Notes: generated by a model not told the origin, from the letters alone. 64,000 bases of DNA from Halolamina sp. CBA1230 (GCF_002025255.2 NZ_CP054587.1:992001-1056000); one strand, 5' to 3'. Shown: positions 17,651-25,376, numbered from the stretch's first letter. Translations and numbers: made by a program.

Positions 17651-18664
17651 ATGACCGACCCCCTTCTCGTCCGTGCCGCCAGAGGTGAGCGCACCGAGCG
17701 CCCGCCGGTCTGGCTGATGCGGCAGGCTGGCCGTCACTTGCCCGAGTACCGCGAGCTCCGCGAGGAGTACTCGTTCCGCGAGGCGATCGAGACCCCCGAG
17801 ATCGCCGAGGAGATCACCCTCCAACCCTACGAGCGCTACGGCGTCGACGGCGTGGTGATGTTCTCGGACATCCTCACCTGCCTCGAACCGCTCGGCTTCG
17901 ACTACCACATCGAGTCCGGCGTCGGCCCCGTGATCGAGAACCCCGTTGAGGGGCCCGAGGACGTGGCCCGGCGGCGCGGCGACGTGCGCGAGGAGTTGGG
18001 GTTCGTCGCGGACCTGCTCGACCGCCTGAGCGAGAGCGTCGCCGACGAGGACGCCGTGCTGGGGTTCGCGGGCGGCCCGTTCACGCTCGCCTCCTACGTC
18101 GTCGCCGGCGGCCCCGACCGCGGGCGCAAGGAGGTCCGGAAGTTCCGCGCGCGCCACCCCGACGCGTTCCTCGAACTGATGGAGCGCTTCACGGACGTCG
18201 TCGCCGAGTACCTGCGGATGCAGGCCGACCACGGCGCCGACGCGGTCCAGCTGTTCGACACCTACGCGGGAGTGCTCCCGCCCGCTGACTACCAGGAGTA
18301 CGTCCTCCCGCTCCACCGCGAGATCGTCGAGAGCATCGACCTGCCGGCGATCGAGTTCGTGCGCAACATGGGCGGGCGACTGGAGAGTCTGGAAGCCACC
18401 GGTGCCGACGCGGTCGCGCTCGACTGGACGGTCGATATGGCCACCGCGCGCGCAGAACTGGGCGACATGCCCGTGCAGGGGAACCTCGACCCGTCGTTGC
18501 TGTACGCCGACGAAGCCACGATCCGGGAGCGGACCGCGGAGATCGTCGAGGCTGCCGGCCCCGAAGGCCACATCCTGAACCTCGGTCACGGCGTGAACCG
18601 CGACACGCCGATCGAGGGGGTCGAGGCGTTCGTCGAGACGGCACGGAACTGGGAGTGGAAGTAG
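17651..18664 (+). CDS. hemE: Uroporphyrinogen decarboxylase
   Basis: A 337-residue cytoplasmic enzyme decarboxylating uroporphyrinogen III to coproporphyrinogen III. The N-terminal signature PPVWLMRQAGRHLPEYR contains the substrate-binding arginines. MFSDILTCLEPLG holds the catalytic Asp, and the C-terminal ILNLGHGVNRDTPIEGV carries the conserved His-Gly. It converges with hemG and hemH on the opposite strand just downstream, forming a late tetrapyrrole cluster. Length is normal for the family (about 340-355). Confidence 0.95.
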   Translation: MTDPLLVRAARGERTERPPVWLMRQAGRHLPEYRELREEYSFREAIETPEIAEEITLQPYERYGVDGVVMFSDILTCLEPLGFDYHIESGVGPVIENPVEGPEDVARRRGDVREELGFVADLLDRLSESVADEDAVLGFAGGPFTLASYVVAGGPDRGRKEVRKFRARHPDAFLELMERFTDVVAEYLRMQADHGADAVQLFDTYAGVLPPADYQEYVLPLHREIVESIDLPAIEFVRNMGGRLESLEATGADAVALDWTVDMATARAELGDMPVQGNLDPSLLYADEATIRERTAEIVEAAGPEGHILNLGHGVNRDTPIEGVEAFVETARNWEWK

Positions 18665-18701
18665 CGATCGGAGGTTCGTTCCGCAGCTCTGTTGCTAAGC
18701 T

Positions 18702-18805
18702 CTTTCAACCATGGGGCAGAAACCACACGTGCCCGTCGAGAGACGGGCATACGGAGACTCGCGGCCGGCCCTACCCTGACAGGAGTCGGTCGGCCGCGAG
18801 GCCAC
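18702..18805 (+). ncRNA. Structured leader or small RNA before the zinc-finger microprotein
   Basis: A TATA-like ctttcaa (18702-18708) would place transcription start near 18730. There an 8 bp perfect stem begins, TGCCCGTC/GACGGGCA (18730-18737 with 18742-18749), closed by a GAGA (GNRA) tetraloop. It is followed by a 10 bp perfect stem ctcgcggccg/cggccgcgag (18758-18767 with 18791-18800). Inside, gactc (18756-18760) could instead pair with gagtc (18783-18787). The open frame at 18811 follows 10 bases later. A structured leader is unusual where most transcripts are leaderless. Function unknown. Confidence 0.45.
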
Positions 18806-18810
18806 CCTAT

Positions 18811-18990
18811 ATGCCCACGAACGATTCAGACGCCGACGGCTGTATAGATAACGGAGACCGACTCACACCCCACGAGCTTGTCGTCTGCCCCGCCTGTGGC
18901 GAGCAATCGACCGACACCCGGACGTGTGACCACTGCGGCCACGAGTTGGACGACGGGACGGGCGTCGCACGGAGCTTCACCGGGCCGTAG
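18811..18990 (+). CDS. CPxCG zinc-finger microprotein
   Basis: A 59-residue acidic protein with one zinc ribbon, VVCPACGEQSTDTRTCDHCG, in its middle, and a conserved-looking Cys at residue 11. Haloarchaea encode many such CPxCG microproteins; a few have been linked to motility, biofilm or stress phenotypes, but most are uncharacterised. The ATG at 18811 follows two strong hairpins. The frame remains open upstream to 18655, but that part overlaps the hemE end and the hairpins, so it is not included. Confidence 0.65.
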   Translation: MPTNDSDADGCIDNGDRLTPHELVVCPACGEQSTDTRTCDHCGHELDDGTGVARSFTGP

Positions 18991-19001
18991 CGGTCCGCTA
19001 C

Positions 19002-20372
19002 TCAGTTCCCGCCCACCGACGAGAGCTCCCCCGCCAGCCGCCGCGCCTCGCGGACCCGGGAGGGGAGCCCCATCCGCCCGGTGTAGTTGGTCGCGAGCGT
19101 GATCCCGTCGGGGAGGTTCACCCGCTCGCTGGCGGCCCAGGACTCGTCCCACGCGGGGAACGCCTGCGGGATGCGCTCGACGTTGAGCACCCCGGCGTCG
19201 GCGCCCATCACGCGACGGAACTCACGGACAGCAGTCTCGCCCAGCGTCTCGGCGTCGCGCTCGACCGCCCCGGGATCGTGCATCCCACCCATGAACACGG
19301 TGTAGACGCCGTCTCGATCGAACAGGCTCGTGTTCCACGTCACGCCCAGCGTGCGCATCGGCTCGGTCCGGCGGACCTGGTAGCCGAACCCGTCGGCGCG
19401 GGCGGGGCTCTCCAGGTGGACGAGCACGAGGGGGTTGTAGCTGAACTCCCGGAGTGCGGCCGCGCTCTCGGCATCGACACCCGCCACGATGTCGGCGGTG
19501 GTGTCGGCGGGCGTCGTGAGCACGACGTGGTCGACGCGCCGGGTGTCGTCGTCGGTGTGGACGAGCCACTCGGGGTCGTCGCCCGTCCCGGCGCGCTCGA
19601 GCCCCGTCACCGGCGTCTCCCGGTGGAGTCGGTCGGCGTGTTCCGCGGCCAGCGCCTCGGGGAGCCGCTGGAGGCCGGACTCGAAGCTCGCTGGCGGCGG
19701 CGTCTCGTCGTCCGCGAACACCAGCCGCGAGAGCGCAGCCCGCAGCAGGCTCCCTCGCTGTTGCTCCAGCCCCATCAGTGGTTGCAGCGCGTGCCTCGCG
19801 GGCATGTTCGCCGGGTCGGAGCCGTAGGTTCCCCCGAAGATCGGCTCGATCAGGTTGGTGTACGCTTCGGAGCCGAACTTCCGGACGAACGCCTCCTGTG
19901 CGGACTCGTCGGGGTCGATCGGCGCGGTCAGGGGTTCGGCCAGCAGGCGGAGTTTGGCCCGCGTCGACAGCAGGTCCGTGCGGCGGAACGCCGACAGCGA
20001 CCGCGGGACCTCGCGAAGCTTCCCGTCGGCGTAGACGAACAGCGGCAGGTCGTCGTCGGCCGTGATCACCTCGTCGGCGATGTCGAGATCGGTCACCATC
20101 GCCCGGATCGCGTCCGTCATGCGCAGACGCTGGGGGCCGAGTTCGAGCAGCTTCCCGTCGATCTCGCGGCTCCGGACGACGCCGCCGACCTCGTCGGTCG
20201 ACTCGTAGGCGACCGCGTCGACGCCGCGCTCGGTCAGCGCGTGCAGCGTCGAGAGGCCGGTGATGCCCGCGCCGACGATGGCGACGGTGCGATCGTCGGG
20301 GTCGGTAGCAGCGGGGTCGACGTCGTCGTTCGCGTCAGCGTCGACGTCGTCCACGGGAGAGGGTCCACTCAT
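19002..20372 (-). CDS. hemG: Protoporphyrinogen/coproporphyrinogen oxidase (FAD, HemG/HemY type)
   Basis: A 456-residue flavoprotein. After an acidic tail, the FAD fold is VAIVGAGITGLSTLHALTER (from about residue 29), then YESTDEVGGVVRS. KFGSEAYTNLIEPIFGGTYGSDP is the signature of the oxygen-dependent oxidase family, and the C-terminal FAD contact is TLATNYTGRMGLPS. It oxidises protoporphyrinogen IX or coproporphyrinogen III; sequence alone cannot tell which. The ATG at 20372 overlaps the hemH stop by 4 bp (ATGA), so the two are translated together. The longer open frame upstream lies inside hemH and is an artefact. Confidence 0.92.
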   Translation of the reverse strand: MSGPSPVDDVDADANDDVDPAATDPDDRTVAIVGAGITGLSTLHALTERGVDAVAYESTDEVGGVVRSREIDGKLLELGPQRLRMTDAIRAMVTDLDIADEVITADDDLPLFVYADGKLREVPRSLSAFRRTDLLSTRAKLRLLAEPLTAPIDPDESAQEAFVRKFGSEAYTNLIEPIFGGTYGSDPANMPARHALQPLMGLEQQRGSLLRAALSRLVFADDETPPPASFESGLQRLPEALAAEHADRLHRETPVTGLERAGTGDDPEWLVHTDDDTRRVDHVVLTTPADTTADIVAGVDAESAAALREFSYNPLVLVHLESPARADGFGYQVRRTEPMRTLGVTWNTSLFDRDGVYTVFMGGMHDPGAVERDAETLGETAVREFRRVMGADAGVLNVERIPQAFPAWDESWAASERVNLPDGITLATNYTGRMGLPSRVREARRLAGELSSVGGN

Positions 20373-21415
20373 TCGTTGCGCCGCGCGTTCAGACACATCG
20401 CGTTCGGTTCCGGCCGGCACGTACACTGCTGCAGGCCGTAGTAGTCCGGGTCGAAGTCGGCGACGAACGGCTCGGTCAGGTCCGCGAGCAGGCCGACGAA
20501 CCGCTCGTCGTCGTACGGGACCGGGACCCGGGTGAACCCGAGTCCCGCAGCCTCGGCCTCCTCGCGCAGGTCGTGGTCGAGTTCGGCGAGCGTCTCGCTC
20601 TGTTCGTGCATGAAGCTCGTGGGGTCGACGACGACGCGCTCGGCGTCGATCCGCTCGACGACGTCCTCCACGTCGGGCTGGGTCCACTCCACGTCGCGGT
20701 TGGCGTGGTTCTGGTAGCCGAGTTCGTAGTCGGGGTTGCCCAGCATCCCGGCGACCATCTCGCAGTACTCCTCGACGTACTGGACGTACCGACTCCCCTC
20801 GTCGAGGTAGTAGGTGGGCGTCCCGTGGGCCGAGAAGATCAGTCGCGTGTCCGAATCGAGCTCAAGCCCCTCGCGGTCGAGGGTACGGCGGATGTTGTCC
20901 GCACGCAGTCGCGCGTAGGCGGAGTGGGTGTGGTAGCCCGTGATCTCGTGGTAGGGCACGTCCCAGTCGAGGTCGTCGACGGCGCCGGCGAGCTTCTCCA
21001 GCGCCTGCACCGTCGTCGAGGGGCCACACAGCGGGTAGACGGGCAGCCCGATCAGCCGGTCGACGCCGTCCGCGTGGGCCTGCTCGGCCGCGTCCTCGAC
21101 GAACGGCTCCATGAACTGGTAGCCGACGTACGTCTCGGCGTCGTAGCCGCGCTCCCGGAGTTCGGTCTCGAGGAGGTCGGCCTGGCGACGGGCGTGGGCG
21201 TTCAGCGGCGACCCGTCGATCTCGCCGTACTCCTCCAGCAGGCCGGGCGCGCGGCGTTCCGCCAGCGAGCGGGCGCGTTCGCGGGCGGCCTCCTGTGAGG
21301 TGTCACCCTCGATATCCATGTTGGCGAGGAAGATGCGTTCGAGGTACTCCTCGACGACCTCGCGATCGGCCGCGGCCGGCTCGCCGAAGTTGAGCACGGC
21401 GATCCCTGTGGTCAT
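20369..21415 (-). CDS. hemH: Ferrochelatase
   Basis: A 348-residue enzyme inserting iron into the porphyrin. It shows GIAVLNFGEPAA at the start, YVGYQFMEPFVEDA, GLPVYPLCGPSTTVQ, the catalytic His region LIFSAHGTPTYYLDEGS, and the conserved Glu segment before the C-terminus. The tail QQCTCRPEPNAMCLN has three cysteines. Two more (YPLCG, EEYCEM) lie in the body, a set that could hold an Fe-S cluster as in some ferrochelatases. It is the first gene of a two-gene operon with hemG. Confidence 0.93.
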   Translation of the reverse strand: MTTGIAVLNFGEPAAADREVVEEYLERIFLANMDIEGDTSQEAARERARSLAERRAPGLLEEYGEIDGSPLNAHARRQADLLETELRERGYDAETYVGYQFMEPFVEDAAEQAHADGVDRLIGLPVYPLCGPSTTVQALEKLAGAVDDLDWDVPYHEITGYHTHSAYARLRADNIRRTLDREGLELDSDTRLIFSAHGTPTYYLDEGSRYVQYVEEYCEMVAGMLGNPDYELGYQNHANRDVEWTQPDVEDVVERIDAERVVVDPTSFMHEQSETLAELDHDLREEAEAAGLGFTRVPVPYDDERFVGLLADLTEPFVADFDPDYYGLQQCTCRPEPNAMCLNARRNE

Positions 21416-21476
21416 AGCTCGAACTCGGGGGCGGCGGGGCAGAAAGCTAACGGTTCAGGCGCGCGCCCGCGCGGAA

Positions 21477-22499
21477 CTACGCGTCGTCCCCGGCTGGTTC
21501 AGCGTCGTCGGCCGACTCGCCACGATCGCTGAGCGCCGCGGAGTTGACGACCTCGCGCTCGGCCGCCTCGCGGGTCGCGACCCGGGCCTCGCCGCTGGTG
21601 TCGTCGAACACCAGGTGGCGGTGCGGGTAGGCGATCTCCACGTCGACGTCCTCGTCATCCAGACGCTCCCAGATCGCCGTCTGGACGCGCGAGCGGGCGG
21701 TCAGCAGCTTGTACGGCCGGTCGATCCAGTAGCGAAGCGTCAGCACGATCCCGTCGTCGTGGAACTCGTCGATGTAACAGGTGGGCCGGGCGGGGTAGCG
21801 CGCCGAGCCGATCCTGATGTCCGGCCCGCCCTCGATCACGCCCTCGGCCTTGCTCGCGGCGCTCTCGATCAGCGACCGGGCGGTCGCCACGTCGCTCTCG
21901 TAGGTGACCTCGACCGACAGCGAGAGCCGGGTGCGCTCGTCCTCCGCCGAGAGGTTCGTCACCTTCTCGCTCCGGATTACGTCGTTGGGGAGCACGAGGA
22001 ACGTGTTGTCGAGCGTGAATATCTTCGTGTAGCGGATGGTGATGTCGTCGACGAACCCACGGGTGCCGTCGCCGAGTTCGACCATGTCGCCGATCTCGTA
22101 CGGCTCGTCGGCCAGCAGGAACAGTCCGTTGACAACCGACCCCACCAGCGGCGCCAGCACGATCCCGATCACGGCCGAGAACACCGTCACCGAGAGCACG
22201 ATGTTCCCGAGTTCGAGGCCGACCAGCCCCGCGGCGATCAGCAGGAAGAAGAGGGTTATCGTCGCCCGAATCAGTCGCAGCACCTGCTGTGCGACGCTCT
22301 GACGCCGGAACCGCTTGGCGACCCGCCGGCCCATCAACCGTACCGCGTACCGCGAGACGGCGTAGCCGATAGCGGTGAACAGCACCAGTATCAGGAAACT
22401 CAGCGCGGGCGATCGTCCCCAGTTGGGGAAGTGCGGTGCCAGCCAGTCGACGAGGGAGCTGAGCATCCGAATCGGGTCCGGGATCTGGCCGATGCTCAC
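21477..22499 (-). CDS. Mechanosensitive ion channel, MscS family
   Basis: A 340-residue channel. It has three membrane helices (LSFLILVLFTAIGYAV; ITLFFLLIAAGLVGLELG; the pore-lining VFSAVIGIVLAPLVGSVVNGLFLL). The MscS beta domain follows (YEIGDMVELGDGTRGFVDDITIRYTKI), then a C-terminal domain with LPNDVIRSEKVTNLS, and an acidic tail. The GTG start at 22499 was chosen because a TATA-like ctttttcc lies about 27 bp upstream. The ATG at 22466 is an alternative. It releases solutes on osmotic downshock. It is divergent from the folate cyclo-ligase-like gene. Confidence 0.88.
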   Translation of the reverse strand: MSIGQIPDPIRMLSSLVDWLAPHFPNWGRSPALSFLILVLFTAIGYAVSRYAVRLMGRRVAKRFRRQSVAQQVLRLIRATITLFFLLIAAGLVGLELGNIVLSVTVFSAVIGIVLAPLVGSVVNGLFLLADEPYEIGDMVELGDGTRGFVDDITIRYTKIFTLDNTFLVLPNDVIRSEKVTNLSAEDERTRLSLSVEVTYESDVATARSLIESAASKAEGVIEGGPDIRIGSARYPARPTCYIDEFHDDGIVLTLRYWIDRPYKLLTARSRVQTAIWERLDDEDVDVEIAYPHRHLVFDDTSGEARVATREAAEREVVNSAALSDRGESADDAEPAGDDA

Positions 22500-22577
22500 G
22501 ACCGGACATCCAGCCCCCACGGAAAAAGCGTTGCCGTCGGCCCGGGAGGCTAACCGACTGCGGCCCGCAGCAACCCC

Positions 22578-23282
22578 ATGGAGAAACAGGCGCTCCGCCA
22601 ACGGGTGTGGGACGAACTGGAGGACAGCGGCGAGGCGCGTTTCCCGTTCCCGCCCCACGGGCGGATCCCCAACTTCGCCGGCGCCGAGCGGGCGGCCGAA
22701 CGCCTCGCGGCGACTGAGGCGTGGGCGGCCGCGGACGCGATCAAGTCCAACCCCGACTCGCCCCAGCGGCCGGTCCGCCGGCGGGCGCTGGAGGCGGGGA
22801 AGGTGGTGTACATGGCCGTGCCGCGACTCAGCGAGGAGGACTGCTTCCTGCGGCTCGACCCCGCCGAGATCGACGATATCGACCACGCGACGACGATCGG
22901 CGGCTCGTCGGAGCTCGGCGTGCAGGTCGGACCGGAGGCGATGGAACCGATCGACCTGATCGTCTCCGGCAGCGTCGCCGTGACCGAGGACGGCGCTCGC
23001 GTCGGGAAGGGTGAGGGATACAGCGACCTGGAGTTCGCGATCCTCCGGGCGTTCGAACTGGTCGACGACCACACGACCACGGCCACGACCGTCCACGAGA
23101 TTCAGGTGGTGGAGGAGGACGTGCCGACGACCGCACACGACGTGCCGATGGATCAGCTCCACACGCCGGATCGGTCGATCTGGACGGACGCAGCGGCCGA
23201 GAAGCCGTCCGGAATCGACTGGGGAGCGCTGAGCGACGAGCGACTCGAGGAGATCCCGATCCTGGCGCGACTCGAACCCTGA
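22578..23282 (+). CDS. 5-formyltetrahydrofolate cyclo-ligase family protein
   Basis: A 234-residue protein of the 5-FTHF cyclo-ligase (ISOCOT-fold) family. Visible motifs are the N-terminal KQALRQRVWDELE, SNPDSPQRPVRRRALEAGKVVYMAVPRL and the signature ARVGKGEGYSDLEFAIL. The archaeal group is larger and more divergent than the enzyme proper, so ATP-dependent conversion of 5-formyl- to 5,10-methenyl-folate is likely but not certain. A TATA-like gctaac lies about 27 bp before the ATG. The stop codon directly abuts the stop of the next, convergent gene. Confidence 0.82.
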   Translation: MEKQALRQRVWDELEDSGEARFPFPPHGRIPNFAGAERAAERLAATEAWAAADAIKSNPDSPQRPVRRRALEAGKVVYMAVPRLSEEDCFLRLDPAEIDDIDHATTIGGSSELGVQVGPEAMEPIDLIVSGSVAVTEDGARVGKGEGYSDLEFAILRAFELVDDHTTTATTVHEIQVVEEDVPTTAHDVPMDQLHTPDRSIWTDAAAEKPSGIDWGALSDERLEEIPILARLEP

Positions 23283-23657
23283 CTACGCCTCGATCGCTGC
23301 TGCGAACGCCGGCAGGGTGCGCTTGACCTGCGCGCCGTCCTCGACGAACACGATCGTCTGCGGCGGCTCGGCGGCTTTCGGTCGGACGCGCAGTCCCGCC
23401 TCCTCCGCTGCCTCGGCGACCGCCGCAGGCGCGGCGCGGAACTCCACGCGGGCGCGGTCGGGCTGGACGTAGACGCTCGCGATCGTCTCGTCGGTTTCGG
23501 TGTTCAGAACGCGGTACGCGAGCGTGCCATCGGTCGTCGGCTCCACGTCGGGGTCGGCGTCGGTGACCGCGAGCGCGCCGTGGCTGGCGCCGCTCTCCAG
23601 TTCGGAGGCGAGCAGTTGGGCGATCCGGTGGCCGTCCCGCAGGCGATCGGCGCTCAT
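23283..23657 (-). CDS. Conserved haloarchaeal protein, unknown function
   Basis: A 124-residue soluble protein with alternating strands and helices. The N-terminal helix is DRLRDGHRIAQLLASELES and the C-terminal strand-helix is TIVFVEDGAQVKRTLPAFAAAI. There is no Cys, no obvious active site and no membrane segment. It overlaps the DUF2240 gene by 4 bp (ATGA), so the two form a coupled operon, and the pair may share a function. I do not recognise the family. Confidence 0.7.
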   Translation of the reverse strand: MSADRLRDGHRIAQLLASELESGASHGALAVTDADPDVEPTTDGTLAYRVLNTETDETIASVYVQPDRARVEFRAAPAAVAEAAEEAGLRVRPKAAEPPQTIVFVEDGAQVKRTLPAFAAAIEA

Positions 23658-24103
23658 TCCTCAAGCACCGAGTTCCGGGCCGCACCCGCGGTCTCGCCCA
23701 CGTCGACACTCTCGCGGCGGGCGTAGACGATCGCGGCGGCCTCGATGGTCAGCCCCAGTTCGCGCTGGAGTTCGTTGATCCCCGCGACGGCGGCCTGTTT
23801 CTCGACACCGGCGTCGGTGACGCGGTCGAGCACCCGTTCGAACGCGCTCTGTTCTCGCAGCACGTCGGCATCGGGCGAGAACTCCTCGGGCACGTCGACG
23901 CTGTCGGGGTCGAACGTCGCGACCAGGTCGCCGTCGTCGCGTTCGAGCAGCCCCCGGCCGAGCGCCACGTCGACCACGCGCTTGGCCTGATCCGGGGAGA
24001 ACCAGTCCCGATCGAGCGAGAGCGCGACGACGAACTCGCCGTCGCCCAGTCGGTCCCGTCCTTCCTGCCGGTACGGGACGGCGACGGTGGCCTCCAGACT
24101 CAT
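23654..24103 (-). CDS. DUF2240 family protein
   Basis: A 149-residue protein matching the haloarchaeal DUF2240 pattern. It has VAVPYRQEGRDRLGDGEFVVALSLDRDWFSPDQAKRVVDVAL at the start (a winged-helix-like layout). Later come VEKQAAVAGINELQRELGLTIEAAAIVYARR. Its function is unknown; the domain layout suggests nucleic-acid binding, but I see no proof. The ATG at 24103 fits a TATA-like cttacc about 28 bp upstream. It is the first gene of a two-gene operon. Confidence 0.78.
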   Translation of the reverse strand: MSLEATVAVPYRQEGRDRLGDGEFVVALSLDRDWFSPDQAKRVVDVALGRGLLERDDGDLVATFDPDSVDVPEEFSPDADVLREQSAFERVLDRVTDAGVEKQAAVAGINELQRELGLTIEAAAIVYARRESVDVGETAGAARNSVLEE

Positions 24104-24392
24104 TGTCGTGTCGAGGGGGTCGGCGGGCGGTAAGGGTTGTGGATCGGCGGGGTTCTGGTTTGCTTGGGTCTTGGATGGTTGGTCCTGCTTCCCCCGACAG
24201 CGAACAGCAACAGCAGCTCGATCGTTGACAACTGAGACAGCACCCGCCACAGCAACAGCAGCTCGTTCGTAGACTACTTGCGACCGCAGTGCGCCGGGCA
24301 TGGTGCCCGGCGCAGCACCGATTCCCCACCCCTCCCCCGCGGGCCGGCGACCGTTGCCGGCCCGCGGCGTCCACCGCTACCGCACCGCGGTC

Positions 24393-24590
24393 GCGGTGGC
24401 GCGAAGCGCACGCGGCCTCGTGCCGCGTGTCAGCGCGAGGTCCTCGTGAACGAAGTGAACGAGGGCACGAGAGAGCTTGCTCTCTCGGAGGACGAACGAG
24501 CGAACGACGTGAGCGAGTGAGTCGGCTGGGGAGGCCTGTGGGCTGTGCGGGGCGGTGCGGTCACAAGTGGCCCTGCTCGCTCCGCGGTGT
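24393..24590 (+). ncRNA. Dispersed structured element, copy 1
   Basis: Shares with 60078-60225 the start gcggtggcgcga; an 8 bp hairpin (24409-24416 with 24422-24429, CACGCGGC/GCCGCGTG, loop CTCGT); the motif cagcgcgagg; an identical 26 bp block at 24509-24534; and tgtgggctgtgcgg at 24537-24550. This copy also carries an inserted 9 bp hairpin CGAGAGAGC/GCTCTCTCG (24468-24476 with 24479-24487), which recurs at 57629-57649. Strand is assigned arbitrarily to match copy 2. Confidence 0.5.
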
Positions 24591-24716
24591 TGTTCACTGC
24601 TGTAGCGGCGGTGCCGTTCGCGGCCGTAGTACTGTCGGCCCTCCACCAGTCGACGACCACACAACACCGATCACGAACCGCGACCGACTCACCACACGCC
24701 GCACCGACGATCAGCA

Positions 24717-24835
24717 CTGGGACGAGAGTCGAACAGGGGCGAGAGATGCTCGCTCCTCCGTCGCTGCGTCTCTCTCGCCGGCTCGACTCCGTCCCACGTG
24801 CCTCGCTCCGCTCGACAGTGGGACGAGAGTCGAAC
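24717..24835. repeat. Three mutually complementary segments before rps8e
   Basis: Segments 1 (24717-24734) and 3 (24818-24835) share the 17 bp core tgggacgagagtcgaac. Segment 2 (24781-24798, gctcgactccgtcccacg) is largely complementary to both, so it can pair with either one. Between 1 and 2, ggcgagaga and tctctcgcc extend the first hairpin. The likely rps8e TATA lies just after segment 3, so a leaderless rps8e transcript would not contain these elements. Confidence 0.5.
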
Positions 24836-24867
24836 GCTTCAAGTATTCGCTGGCCGTTCTCCGCAGT

Positions 24868-25242
24868 ATGCAAGACCAGGGACCCTCCCGACGCAAGCGT
24901 ACCGGGGGTCGGCTCGTCCGATCTCGAAAGAAGAAGCGCCACCAGCTCGGCAACGAGCCAACCGAGACCACCGTGGGCGAGCCGCGGTTCCGCACCATCG
25001 ACGCCCGCGGCGACACCGAGAAGGTCCGCGCGCTCTCGACGAACGTCGCGCAGGTCGCCGACGGCGAGGAGACCGTCGAGGCCGAGATCGAGGACGTGAG
25101 CGAGAACCCCGCGAACGTCAACTACGTCCGACGGAACATCATCACCAAGGGCGCGGTCATCGAGACCAGCGCCGGCGCCGCTCGCGTCACCTCGCGTCCC
25201 GGGCAGTCCGGGCAGGTGAACGCAGTCGCCGTCGAGGAGTAA
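24868..25242 (+). CDS. rps8e: 30S ribosomal protein S8e
   Basis: A 124-residue ribosomal protein of the archaeal/eukaryotic S8e family. It begins MQDQGPSRRKRTGGRLVRSR and KKKRHQLGNEP, the rRNA-binding basic start. It continues with the beta-rich body NPANVNYVRRNIITKGAVIET and TSRPGQSGQVNAV. It is a component of the small subunit. The ATG at 24868 follows a TATA-like ttcaagtat by about 27 bp. The frame is open far upstream, but that stretch is repeat-rich intergenic DNA. It stands alone, with no other ribosomal gene near. Confidence 0.94.
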   Translation: MQDQGPSRRKRTGGRLVRSRKKKRHQLGNEPTETTVGEPRFRTIDARGDTEKVRALSTNVAQVADGEETVEAEIEDVSENPANVNYVRRNIITKGAVIETSAGAARVTSRPGQSGQVNAVAVEE

Positions 25243-25247
25243 CACCA

Positions 25248-25376
25248 GTCACGGCTCGTGACCGGCCGGCGGCGTCGGCCGCCGGCTCGGAGCGTGTTGC
25301 CGTGACTGTGTAGAACCAATCACGGCTCGTGACCGGCCGAGGCCTTTGTGCCTCGGCGACGGAGCGTGTTGCCGTC
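25248..25376 (+). ncRNA. Tandem pair of two-stem structured elements
   Basis: Two copies, 71 bp apart, of a roughly 59 bp element. Copy 1 (25248-25306) has a closing stem GTCACGGC/GCCGTGAC and an inner stem GCCGGCGGC/GCCGCCGGC (25265-25273 with 25278-25286, loop GTCG). Copy 2 (25319-25376) has a closing stem ACGGC/GCCGT and an inner stem GCCGAGGC/GCCTCGGC (25336-25343 with 25350-25357, loop CTTTGT). Flanks tcacggctcgtgaccggcc and ggagcgtgttgccgt are conserved, while the inner stems differ with pairing kept. It lies between the stops of rps8e and tatA. Transcribed strand not known; a terminator pair is one alternative. Confidence 0.55.

Larger units (their letters stand above)
24104..24867. 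other. Long intergenic region (764 bp) with hairpins and repeats
   Basis: No reading frame here looks coding. From left to right: a 17 bp direct repeat acagcaacagcagctcg at 24204-24220 and 24249-24265; a strong hairpin gcgccgggc/gcccggcgc around 24291-24314; a dispersed element (24393-24590) related to 60078-60225; and a three-part self-complementary set (24717-24734, 24781-24798, 24818-24835) directly before rps8e. The rps8e TATA-like element lies at about 24837-24846. Confidence 0.6.

Noticed and set aside
18806-18812. ctatatg at the zinc-finger start as a TATA box
   Set aside because: It overlaps the ATG itself, so it cannot place a start before the gene; the upstream ctttcaa is better placed.
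20373-20687. N-terminal extension of the porphyrinogen oxidase
   Set aside because: It lies inside hemH in another frame. The ATGA overlap and the acidic start before the FAD motif mark 20372 as the start.
24104-24867. Long open frame leading into rps8e
   Set aside because: Absence of stops is due to GC-rich repeats; S8e has a conserved start at 24868 with a TATA-like element at the right distance.
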